A DNA stretch of 21,085 nt from GCA-020344555 sp964405925 (GCA_964405925.1 CAYOQG010000062.1:1-21085), one strand, 5' to 3'; counted from the first letter of the stretch, positions 6,912-16,100 are shown. The notes: generated by a model not told the origin, from the sequence alone. A program made the numbers and translations.

Positions 6912-8420
6912 ATGAAACGCATAGTCATAGTTCTTCGATTGATTGGGGCAACCGTCGCATTGAGCAGTCTCGTGTTAGTCGTCGGGTGCCCAACGTCTGC
7001 AGGGGCGCTCAGCCCGGGCGGTAGCTTCGGATCGGAATTCGGGGCCACGCAAGGCGGTGTGCAGGACATGGGGTTTGCCCGAGAGCTTATCGCGAGCGGG
7101 CAGGTCCCGCCGCCCGAAGCTTTCGTCGTCGAGGGCATGTTCTCCGAGCACGAGCTCGGGCTGTCCGGGGAAGCCTGTGAACGGGTGCTCTGCCTGCGGT
7201 CAGCCATCGGTGTCGCCCCCACACTGGAGGGTAAGGCAAGCGGGTGGCTTCAGATTGGACTCTCCTCAACGATTGACCCCGACACGTTCGAGCGACCTTC
7301 GCTTACCCTCATTGCCACGATGGACGTTTCCGGCTCGATGGGATGGGATTATCGCACGGAGCGTACCGAGTATCCCACACCCGGGCAGGTAGCACGAAAC
7401 CTCCTTTCCGCCATCGCGACTGAGCTTGGCCCTGAGGATCAGATTGCCTTGGTGACCTACGGAACCACCGTGCACACCGTGCTCCCGCTGACGCCCGGTG
7501 ATCAACAGGTGACGATCCAGGGTGCGATCGACATGTTGAGCACGGGGGGCGTGACCGACATGGAATCCGGCCTCCGGCGGGCCTACGCGATCGCTGATAC
7601 CGCCGAGGGTGAAACCGAGCAGGTTCGTGTCATGCTCTTTACGGACTTGCAGCCTAACGTCGGGGCGACCGAGCCGACGGAGTTCGAGGAAATCGCAGCC
7701 GACGGTGCCAGCCGGGGGGTTGGTCTGACGGTGATGGGCGTGGGAGCGGGGCTTCGCCAGGAGATGATGAACGCGATTACGCATTTGCGCGGCGGCAACG
7801 CCTTCAGTCTGTTCAACGACGAAGATGTAGATGAGTTGATGGTCGATGATTGGCCTTTCCTGGTGAGTCCAATCGCGTATGGCATGGTTGTCGATGTCAC
7901 TCCATCGCCTGGTTTTCATGTCGCGGATGCCTACGGCTTCCCGTCCAGTAGTGACGAGGTCGTGTCTTCCTTCGATGTCAGCACGGTCTTCTTGAGCCGC
8001 CGGAAAGGTGCTCTGCTCTTACGCATCGAACCGGACGAGGGGACGGATTTGACTGGGATGAGCCTTACCGGGGCCCTGTCTTACCTGACATTGGAAGGCC
8101 AGCCCGTCGAGCAGGAGATCACAGCGGGCTACTTCGGAGAGCCCCTCGACGACCGAGGACACTATTACGAGCAACACAGCGTTGGCAAAACTGTGGCATT
8201 GGCCGTCCTGGTGTCCGGCATGAAGCAGGCGGCTGAGCTGTATTCCATCGATCGCGAGCTGGCGATCGAGACGATGACCGGGACTCTTTCCAGGATTTCT
8301 GCCGATGCCCTGGCACTTGACGACGAGGCCATGGCACCCGAGGTGGAGCTCGCCCGAGATTTGCTGACGCTCATGGAGCAGGGCGCAGACCAAGGCGACC
8401 TGTACGGCTACGGTTGGTAA
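6912..8420 (+). CDS. VWA-domain lipoprotein (YfbK/BatA-like von Willebrand factor type A)
   Basis: A 502-residue envelope protein likely to mediate metal-dependent adhesion or complex assembly. AAGGAG at 6898-6903 lies 8 nt before the ATG, fixing the start. The N-terminus is a lipoprotein signal with lipobox VVGC ending at Cys26. The VWA domain is about 128-315 with a complete MIDAS: D138-x-S140-x-S142 (MDVSGSM), Thr215 (GGVTDMESG) and Asp245 (LFTDLQPN). A beta-rich region (about 320-420) and a helical tail (about 430-495) follow, an arrangement like that of YfbK-type VWA proteins. The partner is not evident: the upstream region is decayed and the next gene is convergent, 14 bp away. The absence of a C-terminal membrane segment separates it from the membrane-embedded BatA/BatB type. 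Confidence 0.88.
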   Translation: MKRIVIVLRLIGATVALSSLVLVVGCPTSAGALSPGGSFGSEFGATQGGVQDMGFARELIASGQVPPPEAFVVEGMFSEHELGLSGEACERVLCLRSAIGVAPTLEGKASGWLQIGLSSTIDPDTFERPSLTLIATMDVSGSMGWDYRTERTEYPTPGQVARNLLSAIATELGPEDQIALVTYGTTVHTVLPLTPGDQQVTIQGAIDMLSTGGVTDMESGLRRAYAIADTAEGETEQVRVMLFTDLQPNVGATEPTEFEEIAADGASRGVGLTVMGVGAGLRQEMMNAITHLRGGNAFSLFNDEDVDELMVDDWPFLVSPIAYGMVVDVTPSPGFHVADAYGFPSSSDEVVSSFDVSTVFLSRRKGALLLRIEPDEGTDLTGMSLTGALSYLTLEGQPVEQEITAGYFGEPLDDRGHYYEQHSVGKTVALAVLVSGMKQAAELYSIDRELAIETMTGTLSRISADALALDDEAMAPEVELARDLLTLMEQGADQGDLYGYGW

Positions 8421-8434
8421 GCTGTAACGTCGCG

Positions 8435-8875
8435 TCAAAGGCGTTTCATGAAATGAACCAGCTTTCCGGTCACGACGTATCCGCAGGCTCGGTGGGCGGT
8501 GATGCTGACGTCGTTGTCAGAAAGGCTGTCCGAGGCCGTCTCGCGGCAACCATGAGCACGAGCCCATGACTCGGCTGCGGCAATAAGCTCTCGCCCGATG
8601 CCGCTTCGCCGAAGGTCCGGATCGACGTACCAGCCCTCGAGGTAGCCGACGTTCCGCGTCCGGCACCCAAGGGCATGAGGATGGATCGAAACCTCGATGA
8701 ACCCACCCAGAGCCCCGGTCGCGCGGGGAATCACGAACACGGCTTGGTTGTCCGTGTCGGCTAGGATGGCGACCATCTCAGCTTCGAGCACCTCTACGGC
8801 CGTCTCAGGCCAAAGGGCTCTGCGCATCCGCAGCCATTCGTTATGATCACTTGGCCCAACCGAGCGAGTCTGCAT
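8435..8875 (-). CDS. GNAT acetyltransferase, aminoglycoside 6'-N-acetyltransferase AAC(6')-I type
   Basis: Transfers an acetyl group from acetyl-CoA; close resemblance to AAC(6') enzymes suggests the 6'-amino group of aminoglycosides, but the natural substrate is unknown. From ATG 8875 the product is 146 residues, the typical length of the AAC(6')-Ic/-Ig-type branch. It starts at the family's homology (VGPSDHNEWLRMRRALWP), has GGFIEVSI at 57-64, the acetyl-CoA motif GYLEGWYVDP then DLRRSGIGRELI at 78-99, and the end AHRACGYxxTxKxVHFMKRL. The frame is open up to an ATG at 8953, but that 26-residue extension is translated hairpin repeat with no family resemblance. The ribosome site before 8875 is weak; a GGAGGAGG run sits 25 nt upstream, too far to serve it. 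The gene converges with the VWA gene. Confidence 0.85.
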   Translation of the reverse strand: MQTRSVGPSDHNEWLRMRRALWPETAVEVLEAEMVAILADTDNQAVFVIPRATGALGGFIEVSIHPHALGCRTRNVGYLEGWYVDPDLRRSGIGRELIAAAESWARAHGCRETASDSLSDNDVSITAHRACGYVVTGKLVHFMKRL

Positions 8876-8883
8876 ATCCCGTT

Positions 8884-8902
8884 GGTGCGTCCCGGAGGCA
8901 CC
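8884..8902. repeat. Short 3-nt-loop hairpin repeat (degenerate GGTGCGTC type)
   Basis: GGTGCGTC (8884-8891), loop CCG, GAGGCACC (8895-8902), with one mismatch in the arm. It lies directly before the acetyltransferase start and belongs to the same hairpin family as the elements at 8926, 8967, 9986, 10013, 19496 and 19538. Confidence 0.6.
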
Positions 8903-8925
8903 TCCTCCAATTGCCCGACAAGAAC

Positions 8926-8944
8926 GGTGCGTCAAAGGACGCAC
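8926..8944. repeat. Short hairpin repeat (GTGCGTC type)
   Basis: GTGCGTC (8927-8933), 4-nt loop AAAG, GACGCAC (8938-8944), perfect 7-bp stem, preceded by G as in the other GGTGCGTC copies. Confidence 0.7.
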
Positions 8945-8966
8945 TCGACACATCTAAGCGACCGTA

Positions 8967-8987
8967 GGATGGGTCGCTGACCCATCC
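8967..8987. repeat. Short hairpin repeat (GGATGGGTC type)
   Basis: GGATGGGTC (8967-8975), loop GCT, GACCCATCC (8979-8987), a perfect 9-bp stem with a 3-nt loop. It sits between the methyltransferase stop and the acetyltransferase start, inside a cluster of three such hairpins. Confidence 0.8.
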
Positions 8988-9034
8988 GTTAACCACACCT
9001 TCGTCGAACACCGGAAGGTGACATCGATATGTCA

Positions 9035-9799
9035 CTACAGCCGTCGCAGTGTCCAAATCATATAGGGGCTGCTCTCCCGGTCAAACCCCCCACCCTCGTA
9101 ATCGCCATGAAGTTCGTCCACGGCAAATCCGCACCCGCAGGCCAAGGCTTCAAAGACATCCCTCTCGATCAGGGAGAAGTGGATCGGCGTGGAAGCTAAA
9201 GGCTTCGGGTCGCATCCTGGCCTACATTCTTCAATGATTTGCGTGCCGCTGACCATCCCGGTCTTGGCGTCGCAGGTCAAATCCGCCTTCAGAATGATCT
9301 CGCTTTGTCCCGAGGGAGCTCGATGCCGGGCCACGGTGACCATACCGCCGCCGATCGACCGAAGCCGGACGGGTGGGTTATGCAGCGTGCAGATGAACGC
9401 GCCCCCCGGCTTGAGGGCCGTGCGGACGGAGCGGAGCATAGCGTCCTGGTCCTCGTGGGAAAGAAGCTCTGAGAACGAATGGAACGGGAGGATCGCGAGG
9501 GTAAACCGCTCAACAAACCCCAGGTTCTTTGCGTCCCGCTCGAGGATAACGGCGTGAAGGCCCCTCTCGTCGAGCTTTCGCCGTAGCATGTCGAGCATCT
9601 CGGGCGAACGGTCCGTGCAGGTCAACTCGACCCCAGCCCGTATAAGCGGGATCGACACCCGCCCCGTGCCGGACATCAGCTCTAGGACGGGACCGGCCAC
9701 TTTGCGGCACTCGCCCAGAAAGAAGGGTATGTCCTCAGTGAAAAGTGCGTACGAATCGTACAGCTTTGCCACCCTGCTGTAGTCGAGTGCTGGACTCAT
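9035..9799 (-). CDS. Class I SAM-dependent methyltransferase
   Basis: A 254-residue cytoplasmic methyltransferase; the acceptor cannot be read from the sequence. The Rossmann core shows motif I at 38-47 (VLELMSGTGR), the acidic end of strand 2 at Asp63 (CTDRSPEML), the DAxxL region at 89-93, motif III-like ILPFHSFSELL at 103-113 and the post-motif ALKPGGAFICTLHNP at 128-142. The C-terminal third (about 165-254) is a beta-rich substrate-side region ending YMIWTLRRL. The overall plan is like Methyltransf_25/UbiE-like small-molecule methyltransferases. The ATG at 9799 has a weak ribosome site. It lies upstream of the acetyltransferase on the same strand with a 159-bp spacer of hairpins, so co-transcription is possible but not shown. 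Hairpin clusters lie on both sides of the gene. Confidence 0.88.
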   Translation of the reverse strand: MSPALDYSRVAKLYDSYALFTEDIPFFLGECRKVAGPVLELMSGTGRVSIPLIRAGVELTCTDRSPEMLDMLRRKLDERGLHAVILERDAKNLGFVERFTLAILPFHSFSELLSHEDQDAMLRSVRTALKPGGAFICTLHNPPVRLRSIGGGMVTVARHRAPSGQSEIILKADLTCDAKTGMVSGTQIIEECRPGCDPKPLASTPIHFSLIERDVFEALACGCGFAVDELHGDYEGGGFDRESSPYMIWTLRRL

Positions 9800-9985
9800 C
9801 GCCGGTCTACACCCCCCTCGGAATCAGCCGTCGTCGACCGAACCGAGGCCTGCCATCCTACCCGCAGACCCGCCCTACGCCATGTGCCAGATCGGATGCG
9901 GGTCGCCCGGGGGTGGGGCTTGACTTGGTCAGCCAGCGATGGGAGACTGCATGATTCCATGGCTGTGGGCGTAGTTGATTACACC

Positions 9986-10004
9986 GGTGGGTCGATGACC
10001 CACC
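9986..10004. repeat. Short hairpin repeat (GGTGGGTC type)
   Basis: GGTGGGTC (9986-9993), loop GAT, GACCCACC (9997-10004), a perfect 8-bp stem with a 3-nt loop, in the 261-bp divergent space between the methyltransferase and rplU. The remainder of that space shows no gene. Confidence 0.8.
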
Positions 10005-10012
10005 CTGCAATT

Positions 10013-10031
10013 GGTGCGTCTGGGACGCACC
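10013..10031. repeat. Short hairpin repeat (GGTGCGTC type)
   Basis: GGTGCGTC (10013-10020), loop TGG, GACGCACC (10024-10031), a perfect 8-bp stem, only 8 bp after the preceding hairpin. Its end is 29 bp from the rplU start, so it is probably within or next to the rplU promoter or leader. Confidence 0.8.
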
Positions 10032-10060
10032 CTACATGCTGGCTGGCGGAGTGAGAGACA

Positions 10061-10378
10061 GTGTACGCGATCATTAACGACGGTGCTCACCAATACCGGG
10101 TTGAGGAAGGTCAAGTTCTGGAGATCGAGCGCAAGGACCTCCCCGAAGACACAAAGACGATCGAGTTTGAACGGGTCTTGATGGTGGGCGAGGTCGAGGA
10201 CGGCCCCAAAGTCGGCCAGCCGACCGTCGAGGGGGCCAAGGTCACCGCCACCGTTCTGGGCGAGTCCAGGGGCGACAAGATCACGATCCACAAGCGTCGC
10301 CCTCGGAAGAACTACAAACTCAAGAAGGGTCACCGGCAGAAGTATCTGCGGGTCAAGGTCGAGAAGATCGAAGTCTAA
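10061..10378 (+). CDS. rplU: 50S ribosomal protein L21
   Basis: L21 binds 23S rRNA in the large ribosomal subunit. The 105-residue product matches the family length (about 103). The N-terminus YAIINDGAHQYRVEEGQ, the core VLMVGEVEDGPKVGQPTVEGA and the C-terminal signature KRRPRKNYKLKKGHRQKY are diagnostic. Translation starts at GTG 10061 with GGAG at 10048-10051, 9 nt upstream. In most bacteria rplU is directly followed by rpmA (L27) and often obg; here the next gene is a convergent, unrelated one, so rplU stands alone. A cluster of hairpin repeats sits immediately upstream. Confidence 0.97.
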   Translation: MYAIINDGAHQYRVEEGQVLEIERKDLPEDTKTIEFERVLMVGEVEDGPKVGQPTVEGAKVTATVLGESRGDKITIHKRRPRKNYKLKKGHRQKYLRVKVEKIEV

Positions 10379-10437
10379 CCCGCACCCGATTTTTGTCTGG
10401 CCATTTTGCACTCTTCGCCACTGATGCCCTTCAACGG

Positions 10438-10507
10438 GTGTAGCGCTGCTCCTTGTGGGCGGCGCCCAGCAAACCTCTCCGTCACCCCATAAGCGGTGGC
10501 GCTACAC
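10438..10507. repeat. Inverted repeat between convergent genes
   Basis: GTGTAGCGC (10438-10446) and GCGCTACAC (10499-10507) are perfect 9-bp inverted copies 52 bp apart, enclosing a smaller stem TGGGC (10456-10460), GGC loop, GCCCA (10464-10468). The element lies in the 160-bp space where rplU and the DUF4159 gene converge. It could end transcription from both sides or be a mobile-type short repeat; no U-tracts flank it. Confidence 0.55.
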
Positions 10508-10538
10508 AACGACCAACTCTGATCTGACTCGTCTGATA

Positions 10539-12863
10539 TCATTCCTCCGAATCCTGCTGTTTAGCCACGTAGAGCAGAACGTTGCCAACAATGGCTTGTG
10601 CGTCCGGTGTCACGTATCCGACACAATTCAAGCAGGGATGTTTGGCCAACGCACAAGTAAGATCATAGGGCGAGTAGACGACGACCCATCGGTCTTTGTG
10701 CCAAATCCCATAAAGCAGAGGGTACTCGAAGTGTGCCGCCTTGCTGCCGCGATGGCGTTGGCGAAAGGAAAGGTCTTTCAACGGGACACCAAGACCCGGT
10801 GCGAACGACCCGGTCTTGAGCGGATCATCCGACGGGATTGGCTTCCACGCCTCCGGTCCAAACAGTCCAATCGCAAATTCTTGGAACTGGACATCAAAGT
10901 CCTTCGAACCACAACAAGCTGACGCAATTAAGGTCCCTCCCAACGAAAGGTAGCTCTTGAGACGAGCTCGTCCGTTGGAATCCAGGGGCTCGAAGGTATG
11001 GCCCGTCACAAATAGCACCTCTGCGTCACGGAGGTGCGTGTCGGACGCTTGCATGGCGTCTCGTTTATCGACACCCAGTCCAACACGCAGCGATAACGCG
11101 GTTGACAAATGCTTGAAGGCGTCCGGATCGACCCACCAATCTCCGCCGTGCTGAAGCCGAGCCACTGTCACTGTCGATGATGGCTTGGCACGTTTTGTCT
11201 CGATGTACGGTGTGAATCGGCTCTTGATCGGTCGTCCGAAGGTGGCGTAGTGAACGATGTTGCCGGCGAGCTTGAAGCGTCTCTGTTCGGTCTTGAAAAG
11301 GTTCTGATGCCACGCGCAGCACGCGGCGTTGGGGAGGATGAAAATGCTCGTACGGCAACCGTCGCTGAATCCCAAACAGTCGTCGCCCGGCGGAAGCGCG
11401 TCGTGCATCGTCCAGACTGGATGATTCTCCGGAGGCGGACCATATTCAAGTCTCGGAAACATCCCGCCAAACAACGTACGACACCCATCGGTGAACTCTT
11501 CCTTCGAGCAACAAGCGACTGCCAGCATCGTGCCGCCCGCATTGACGAAATCACGCAGCTTCGTCCGGTCCTCGGTATCCAAATCGGGTGGGCGATGTCC
11601 GGTTATCAACACCACCGGCGCATCGGCGAGATCCGAGGGGTTGGACGATAGCTCCAAAACCTGCCAGGTCACCGGTATGCCGGAGGTGCGGCTGATCCAC
11701 TGCGTCAAATTCGCGGCATCACGACGATCGTTGTTCCAATCACTCTCTTCGCCATACGCGAGCTTGTTGATCAGAATGGGTGTACGCGCCTTCGTGAGCG
11801 CCAGAATAGCGAAGCAGGTCTGGTCCACGCCGCCCCAAGAACCGTCACCCCGCTGCGTCTTGGTCAACTGCTCTGCGAGTTCACGGCCCCAGACGTGATC
11901 GCCGAAACGCTTCCGACCCGAAAGCACACCAAGCCTGGCCGAACCGTACAAGTAGTAGCTCAAATACGCTTCGTGTGGATCACCGGCAAGCTCCGGCTCA
12001 AAGGCGGGAATCGCATCCGCGCGAAAGTGCGCATCCCACCAAGCCCAGGCGCGGGACATCGCCTCGCGGATCGGTTGGGTCTCGGGAATATCTTGTCCAC
12101 AACGGGCCTTGAATCGGCCATTGAACTGAGGTCCCGCATCGAGGTAAAGTTGATCGTAGATCACATGCAGCGATGTCAAGCCGCCGGCAGTCGCACTCCC
12201 GTACGAGGTCCGAGGTGCGGTCACAGCGTCCGAATCCAGACTGGCTGCATAACCCCAGCCGCCATCCACGTTTTGGCTTTTAAGCCAACTCTGTTCCGCG
12301 CGGCGCCAGATGGTGGCGCGGACCTCGGCACCAATCGAGGTCGCCTCAGCGAGGGCAAGCAGGGCCAGTTGCGAGTTTGAGCTGTCCGCCCACTGCCTCT
12401 CTTGCCCAGCCACGGAAAGTCGACCGACGCCCCAACCTCCCCCTTCCATCTGGTCAAGTCCCATGAAGTGGATGTCTTCGTTGATTTGCCGCTCGAGAAA
12501 CACGGGATCAATCTCGCACCACGACAACAGCCGAAATGACCGAGCATACACGGTGTTTACGTCGGGGGCGTTGAACAGGTTAAAGGCCGGCCCACGCAGC
12601 CGGGGGTCCGCGGGCGAAATCCCAGCCGATCGAAGCGCGAAGAGGCACAACGCGGTCAAGCCGTTTGGGAACGTCTCCTCGAATGTCGGGTCGATCCATC
12701 GCCCGCCGTATCCCTGCTGCGACCAGAGGAAATCGACGCCGCGGCGAATGGCCATTTGAACCAGGTCATCCCCAATCGACTCACCACTGACAGCCGTTGG
12801 TAAAGCTGCCGTTGCGATGGCGAGTGTGGTCAGCCGGCAGAGCACCTCGAGGTCACAGGTCAT
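10539..12863 (-). CDS. Exported alpha/alpha-toroid (terpenoid cyclase-like) protein with two DUF4159 domains
   Basis: Function unknown. From ATG 12863 it is 774 residues with a signal-like N-terminus (hydrophobic LTTLAIATAALPTAVSG then ES), so it is probably exported. Residues about 32-370 are an alpha/alpha toroid like squalene-hopene cyclases and prenyltransferase beta subunits, with repeated GGWG-type turns (MEGGGWGVG near 139-147, NVDGGWGY near 198-205, RGDGSWGG near 338-345). The acidic DxDD motif of a true cyclase is not seen. The rest is two tandem DUF4159-type domains (about 375-560 and 562-774), each with a VLxTGH-type strand, a charged helix and a GGTxxAxACC motif (444-453 and 643-652). 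The start is uncertain: the frame is open to an ATG at 12902, and AAGGA is only one base before 12863. It is preceded by a 242-bp gap after the coiled-coil gene. Confidence 0.82.
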   Translation of the reverse strand: MTCDLEVLCRLTTLAIATAALPTAVSGESIGDDLVQMAIRRGVDFLWSQQGYGGRWIDPTFEETFPNGLTALCLFALRSAGISPADPRLRGPAFNLFNAPDVNTVYARSFRLLSWCEIDPVFLERQINEDIHFMGLDQMEGGGWGVGRLSVAGQERQWADSSNSQLALLALAEATSIGAEVRATIWRRAEQSWLKSQNVDGGWGYAASLDSDAVTAPRTSYGSATAGGLTSLHVIYDQLYLDAGPQFNGRFKARCGQDIPETQPIREAMSRAWAWWDAHFRADAIPAFEPELAGDPHEAYLSYYLYGSARLGVLSGRKRFGDHVWGRELAEQLTKTQRGDGSWGGVDQTCFAILALTKARTPILINKLAYGEESDWNNDRRDAANLTQWISRTSGIPVTWQVLELSSNPSDLADAPVVLITGHRPPDLDTEDRTKLRDFVNAGGTMLAVACCSKEEFTDGCRTLFGGMFPRLEYGPPPENHPVWTMHDALPPGDDCLGFSDGCRTSIFILPNAACCAWHQNLFKTEQRRFKLAGNIVHYATFGRPIKSRFTPYIETKRAKPSSTVTVARLQHGGDWWVDPDAFKHLSTALSLRVGLGVDKRDAMQASDTHLRDAEVLFVTGHTFEPLDSNGRARLKSYLSLGGTLIASACCGSKDFDVQFQEFAIGLFGPEAWKPIPSDDPLKTGSFAPGLGVPLKDLSFRQRHRGSKAAHFEYPLLYGIWHKDRWVVVYSPYDLTCALAKHPCLNCVGYVTPDAQAIVGNVLLYVAKQQDSEE

Positions 12864-13105
12864 GTCCTTACACCCAACATCCAGGTTCCCAGGCTCCTGC
12901 AATCAGCGTAGTGCTGAGAAAGAGTCCCGGCAGCGCATCCTAGGCATGCCTTTAGCGACGGTCAAAGCGTGCGCGTACAACAACTCCGTCGTGCGTTTGG
13001 CGATTTGTCGCCGGGGGGGCGATCGGGCGTCCTGCCGGCCGGCTGTGCGAGTCGATTACCCGCGTCGCCGTGGGCTGGTCTACGACCACTCGACGACTGG
13101 GGGTT

Positions 13106-16100
13106 CTATGTGTTTGCACTGGCCACGGTCGACTTGGCCTCTTGAATCAACCGTGAGACCTCATCCTTTCGCGCCGTTCTCTTGGCCAATCGTTCTTGCG
13201 CTGGCGCCTTTTCGCTGGAAGGCTCTTGCAGCATTTTCAGCTCGCTCGCGCTGGGATTGGCAATTCGATCTGCCGACTCCACGACATTCGCGATTCGTCG
13301 GACAACGCTACCGGGATGGGTGGCCCGGATCGACGGACACTCGTGCAAGGTTTTCTCCAGCCGGGACTGCACGCGAAGTGCCTCCTCCACCCATTCATGG
13401 AGCGTAGCCGTGGCCCGGTTTGTCTCGGCGGTCAGCTCAGCCAAGCGTGTCGAGGCTCTGTCAGCCGTCACCTGGCAGGTCGTCGAGTGCTTCTTGGCGT
13501 CCAACGTCGCTTGCGAGAGTGCCTTGAACACCTTTTGAACGGCTCCACATACCCGCTCCAATTGAGCCGCCTGTGCCTGGGCGGATTCGATGAGTTCAGC
13601 CGGTTTGGCTGTCGCCTCCGTAACGCCTTCCTCGACGGTCTCCACCTCGGCGTGAAGCTCTTGGAGCTGCTGTCGGAGGGCCTGAGCCTGCTTGACGAAC
13701 TCGTTAATCATGGGTCCGCTGATCTCGGCGGATCTCTTCGCGGCAGCCATTCGCGATTCGAGCTGCTCAACAGCCTGTTGGGATTGAGGTGTGATCCTCT
13801 CGAGGGTCTCAATCACTGGCAGGGTGGTGCGAGTGAGCTCCTTGAGCGCGGTGCCCTGCTCGGCGGCTCGCTTTGTCACTGCTTCAAGTCCTTCGAGCAT
13901 GGTCTTGGCGTTGCCCGCCGTTTCTTCGATTGACAGCCCGGTGGTCTTGGCGGCTTTCAGGATGCGCGCAACCGCCCTGAGGCGATTGGGGAGTTCCCGA
14001 GCCTCCTCATACCGGTGGGTGAGCACCTCAGTCGTTTGTTGAGCCTGCTCGATGCGTTGCCCGAGCTGTGTCACCATGTCCTTGGCAGGTTCGCCCGCGG
14101 ACTGCAACCCCTCAATAAGATGGAGCGCACGCTCGTTGCAGGTGTTCAACTGCTCTGTGCCGTTTTCCGTCTGGGCGGCCAGCGTTTGCAGGGCTGCTAT
14201 GCGACCCTCGACGCGCTCGGTTAGTTCTTGAGCCTTCTGTTCAAGGGCACGAATCGCATCCGAACAACTGTTCGTCGAGTTGTCCACGCGTTCAGCGATG
14301 GTGTGGCCGGTCACGTTCTCCTCCGCGAGCCTGCGCAGCAAGTGCGTCGCTGCCGCTTGGTGCGAAACGAGTTGGCCGATCTTCTCATCGACGTGGGCGA
14401 CAACCCCCTGCATGGACTCGTGAAGCTGTCCTGCCGACCGGGCGAGCTCATCCAACTGTTGGGTCGTCTTAGTGGCGGTGGTCTGGGCTGCGCCAAGGCG
14501 CTCGGTCTGCTCTCTCGCCTGGCCCGACGCGGCTGAGACCGCCTCCCCCGCACGCTTTGCCTCTTGGACAAGAACACAACCGGTTTCGTTCGCCTCGGTG
14601 AGACCACTGAGCATTCGCGTGGCTGCTGTCGTCTGCGATTCGAGCCGCTCACTCTTCACACCGGTCTCAGCTAGGATCGTGCGCAACTCCTCCTTAGTTC
14701 GCTTGGCCGAAACCACGATGCCGTCAAATTCCTGCAACAGATGCTCAGCCGACACCTGCGTCGCGGATAACTGATCAGCTTGCTTTTTCGCGTTTTCCGC
14801 GGCCTCGGTGACTGAGTCCGTGGCACTTTCTGATTGCTGCACAACCGCCTGGCCCGCCTCAGACGCCTTTGACAGCTCGTGCAGGGTCCTGTTGGCCACC
14901 GTGCATCGTGCGTCGAGGCGCTCATAGTGACCGGAAGCCTCCTCGACAGCCTGCTGCGTGGCCTGAAGCGTTTCTCGGGCGGTGCTCGTTGCGTCATGAA
15001 GGCGCTCAATCACCCGTTCGCCTTCCTCGCGTCCCGAGGCCAAGCCGCTTAACGACTCTTCGCCTCGGGCAATCTGCTTCTGGAGAACATCAGCTCGCTC
15101 CGCGGCGGTTCCAAGTTCGGTGAGAGTCGAGGCCAATCCCCGCTGTATGGCTTCGACTTCGTGTTGCGTCGATTGGACATTGCCAATGAGTCGCTCACAC
15201 CGTTGCACGGCCGGTGCGAGCTCAGCCTTCACCGCGCCTGCCCGGTCCGTCAGTTCTGTTATGGACGATTCGGCAACGTGGACGGTCCCAGCGATTCCGC
15301 CCGCTCTTCTTTCCGTATCCTCGAGCTCCTCCGCGGTCGCGGTCAGCAGCGATCGCAACTGATCCCCTCTCGCCGACAACGCTGCGATCTCCCCGCGCAA
15401 CCTCTCTGTTGTGGTCGTCACCGAGGCCTGGATCCCGGTCAGCGACTGCTGTGACTCAGCCACAACGTCACCCGTCTTTCGGCGACAGACGTTGACAGCC
15501 TCTCCAAGATTGGCAATTTGTCTCTTGCAGTCATCGACCATCTCGGCGAGGGTTGTCCGGTACATTGCGATGGCGCGTTCCATCGCGTCATGGCGGGTGC
15601 GCATCTCGGTCTCGAACTGCTCATTGAGCTCATGCCGGAGGCGGACGTGTATTTCGCTTGTCCACTCCTTCTGGAGCCGCTGTGTCTCACCCCTGACCTC
15701 ATCCAACGTGCGATGCAGGGTACTGATGGACTGTTCGGCATCGGCTCTGATCGATGATGCCTTCGTGATGACACCTTCGAATTGACTTTGCGCTGACTCC
15801 GCGCTCTCTCGTACCGACGTTTCAGCCTCGATCTGCCTTTCGTGTAGTAGAGTCACCCTCTCATCGACATTGTCGGTGGCTTTGGTGACCCGGGTCAGCA
15901 GGCCGTCAAGCTGCCGTTGAGCTTCCTGAGCCGATTCGAGACCACCAATCAATACCGCGATGCGCTGCTGGAGCTCATCCGCCTTATCGGCAATGTGTTC
16001 AGCCGACGATCTTAAGCGAGACTCCACCTGACCGGCATGTTTGCAGACCTGCTCGACGCGGCGCTTCTGGGCATCCATGTCCTGGGCGAGCTCCGAGGTT

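Noticed and set aside
6875..7222. Minus-strand open frame continuing across the start of the VWA gene
   Set aside because: It is antisense to a gene with signal peptide and MIDAS motifs; only its last 37 codons, outside the VWA gene, are considered as a remnant.
7266..7919. 217-codon minus-strand open frame
   Set aside because: Entirely antisense to the VWA domain with no recognisable motif.
8876..8953. 26-residue N-terminal extension of the acetyltransferase
   Set aside because: It translates two hairpin repeats; homologs start at the internal Met.
12999..13012. GGCGA/TCGCC hairpin after the coiled-coil gene as a terminator
   Set aside because: Five-bp stem without a U-run on the transcribed strand; expected by chance in GC-rich DNA.
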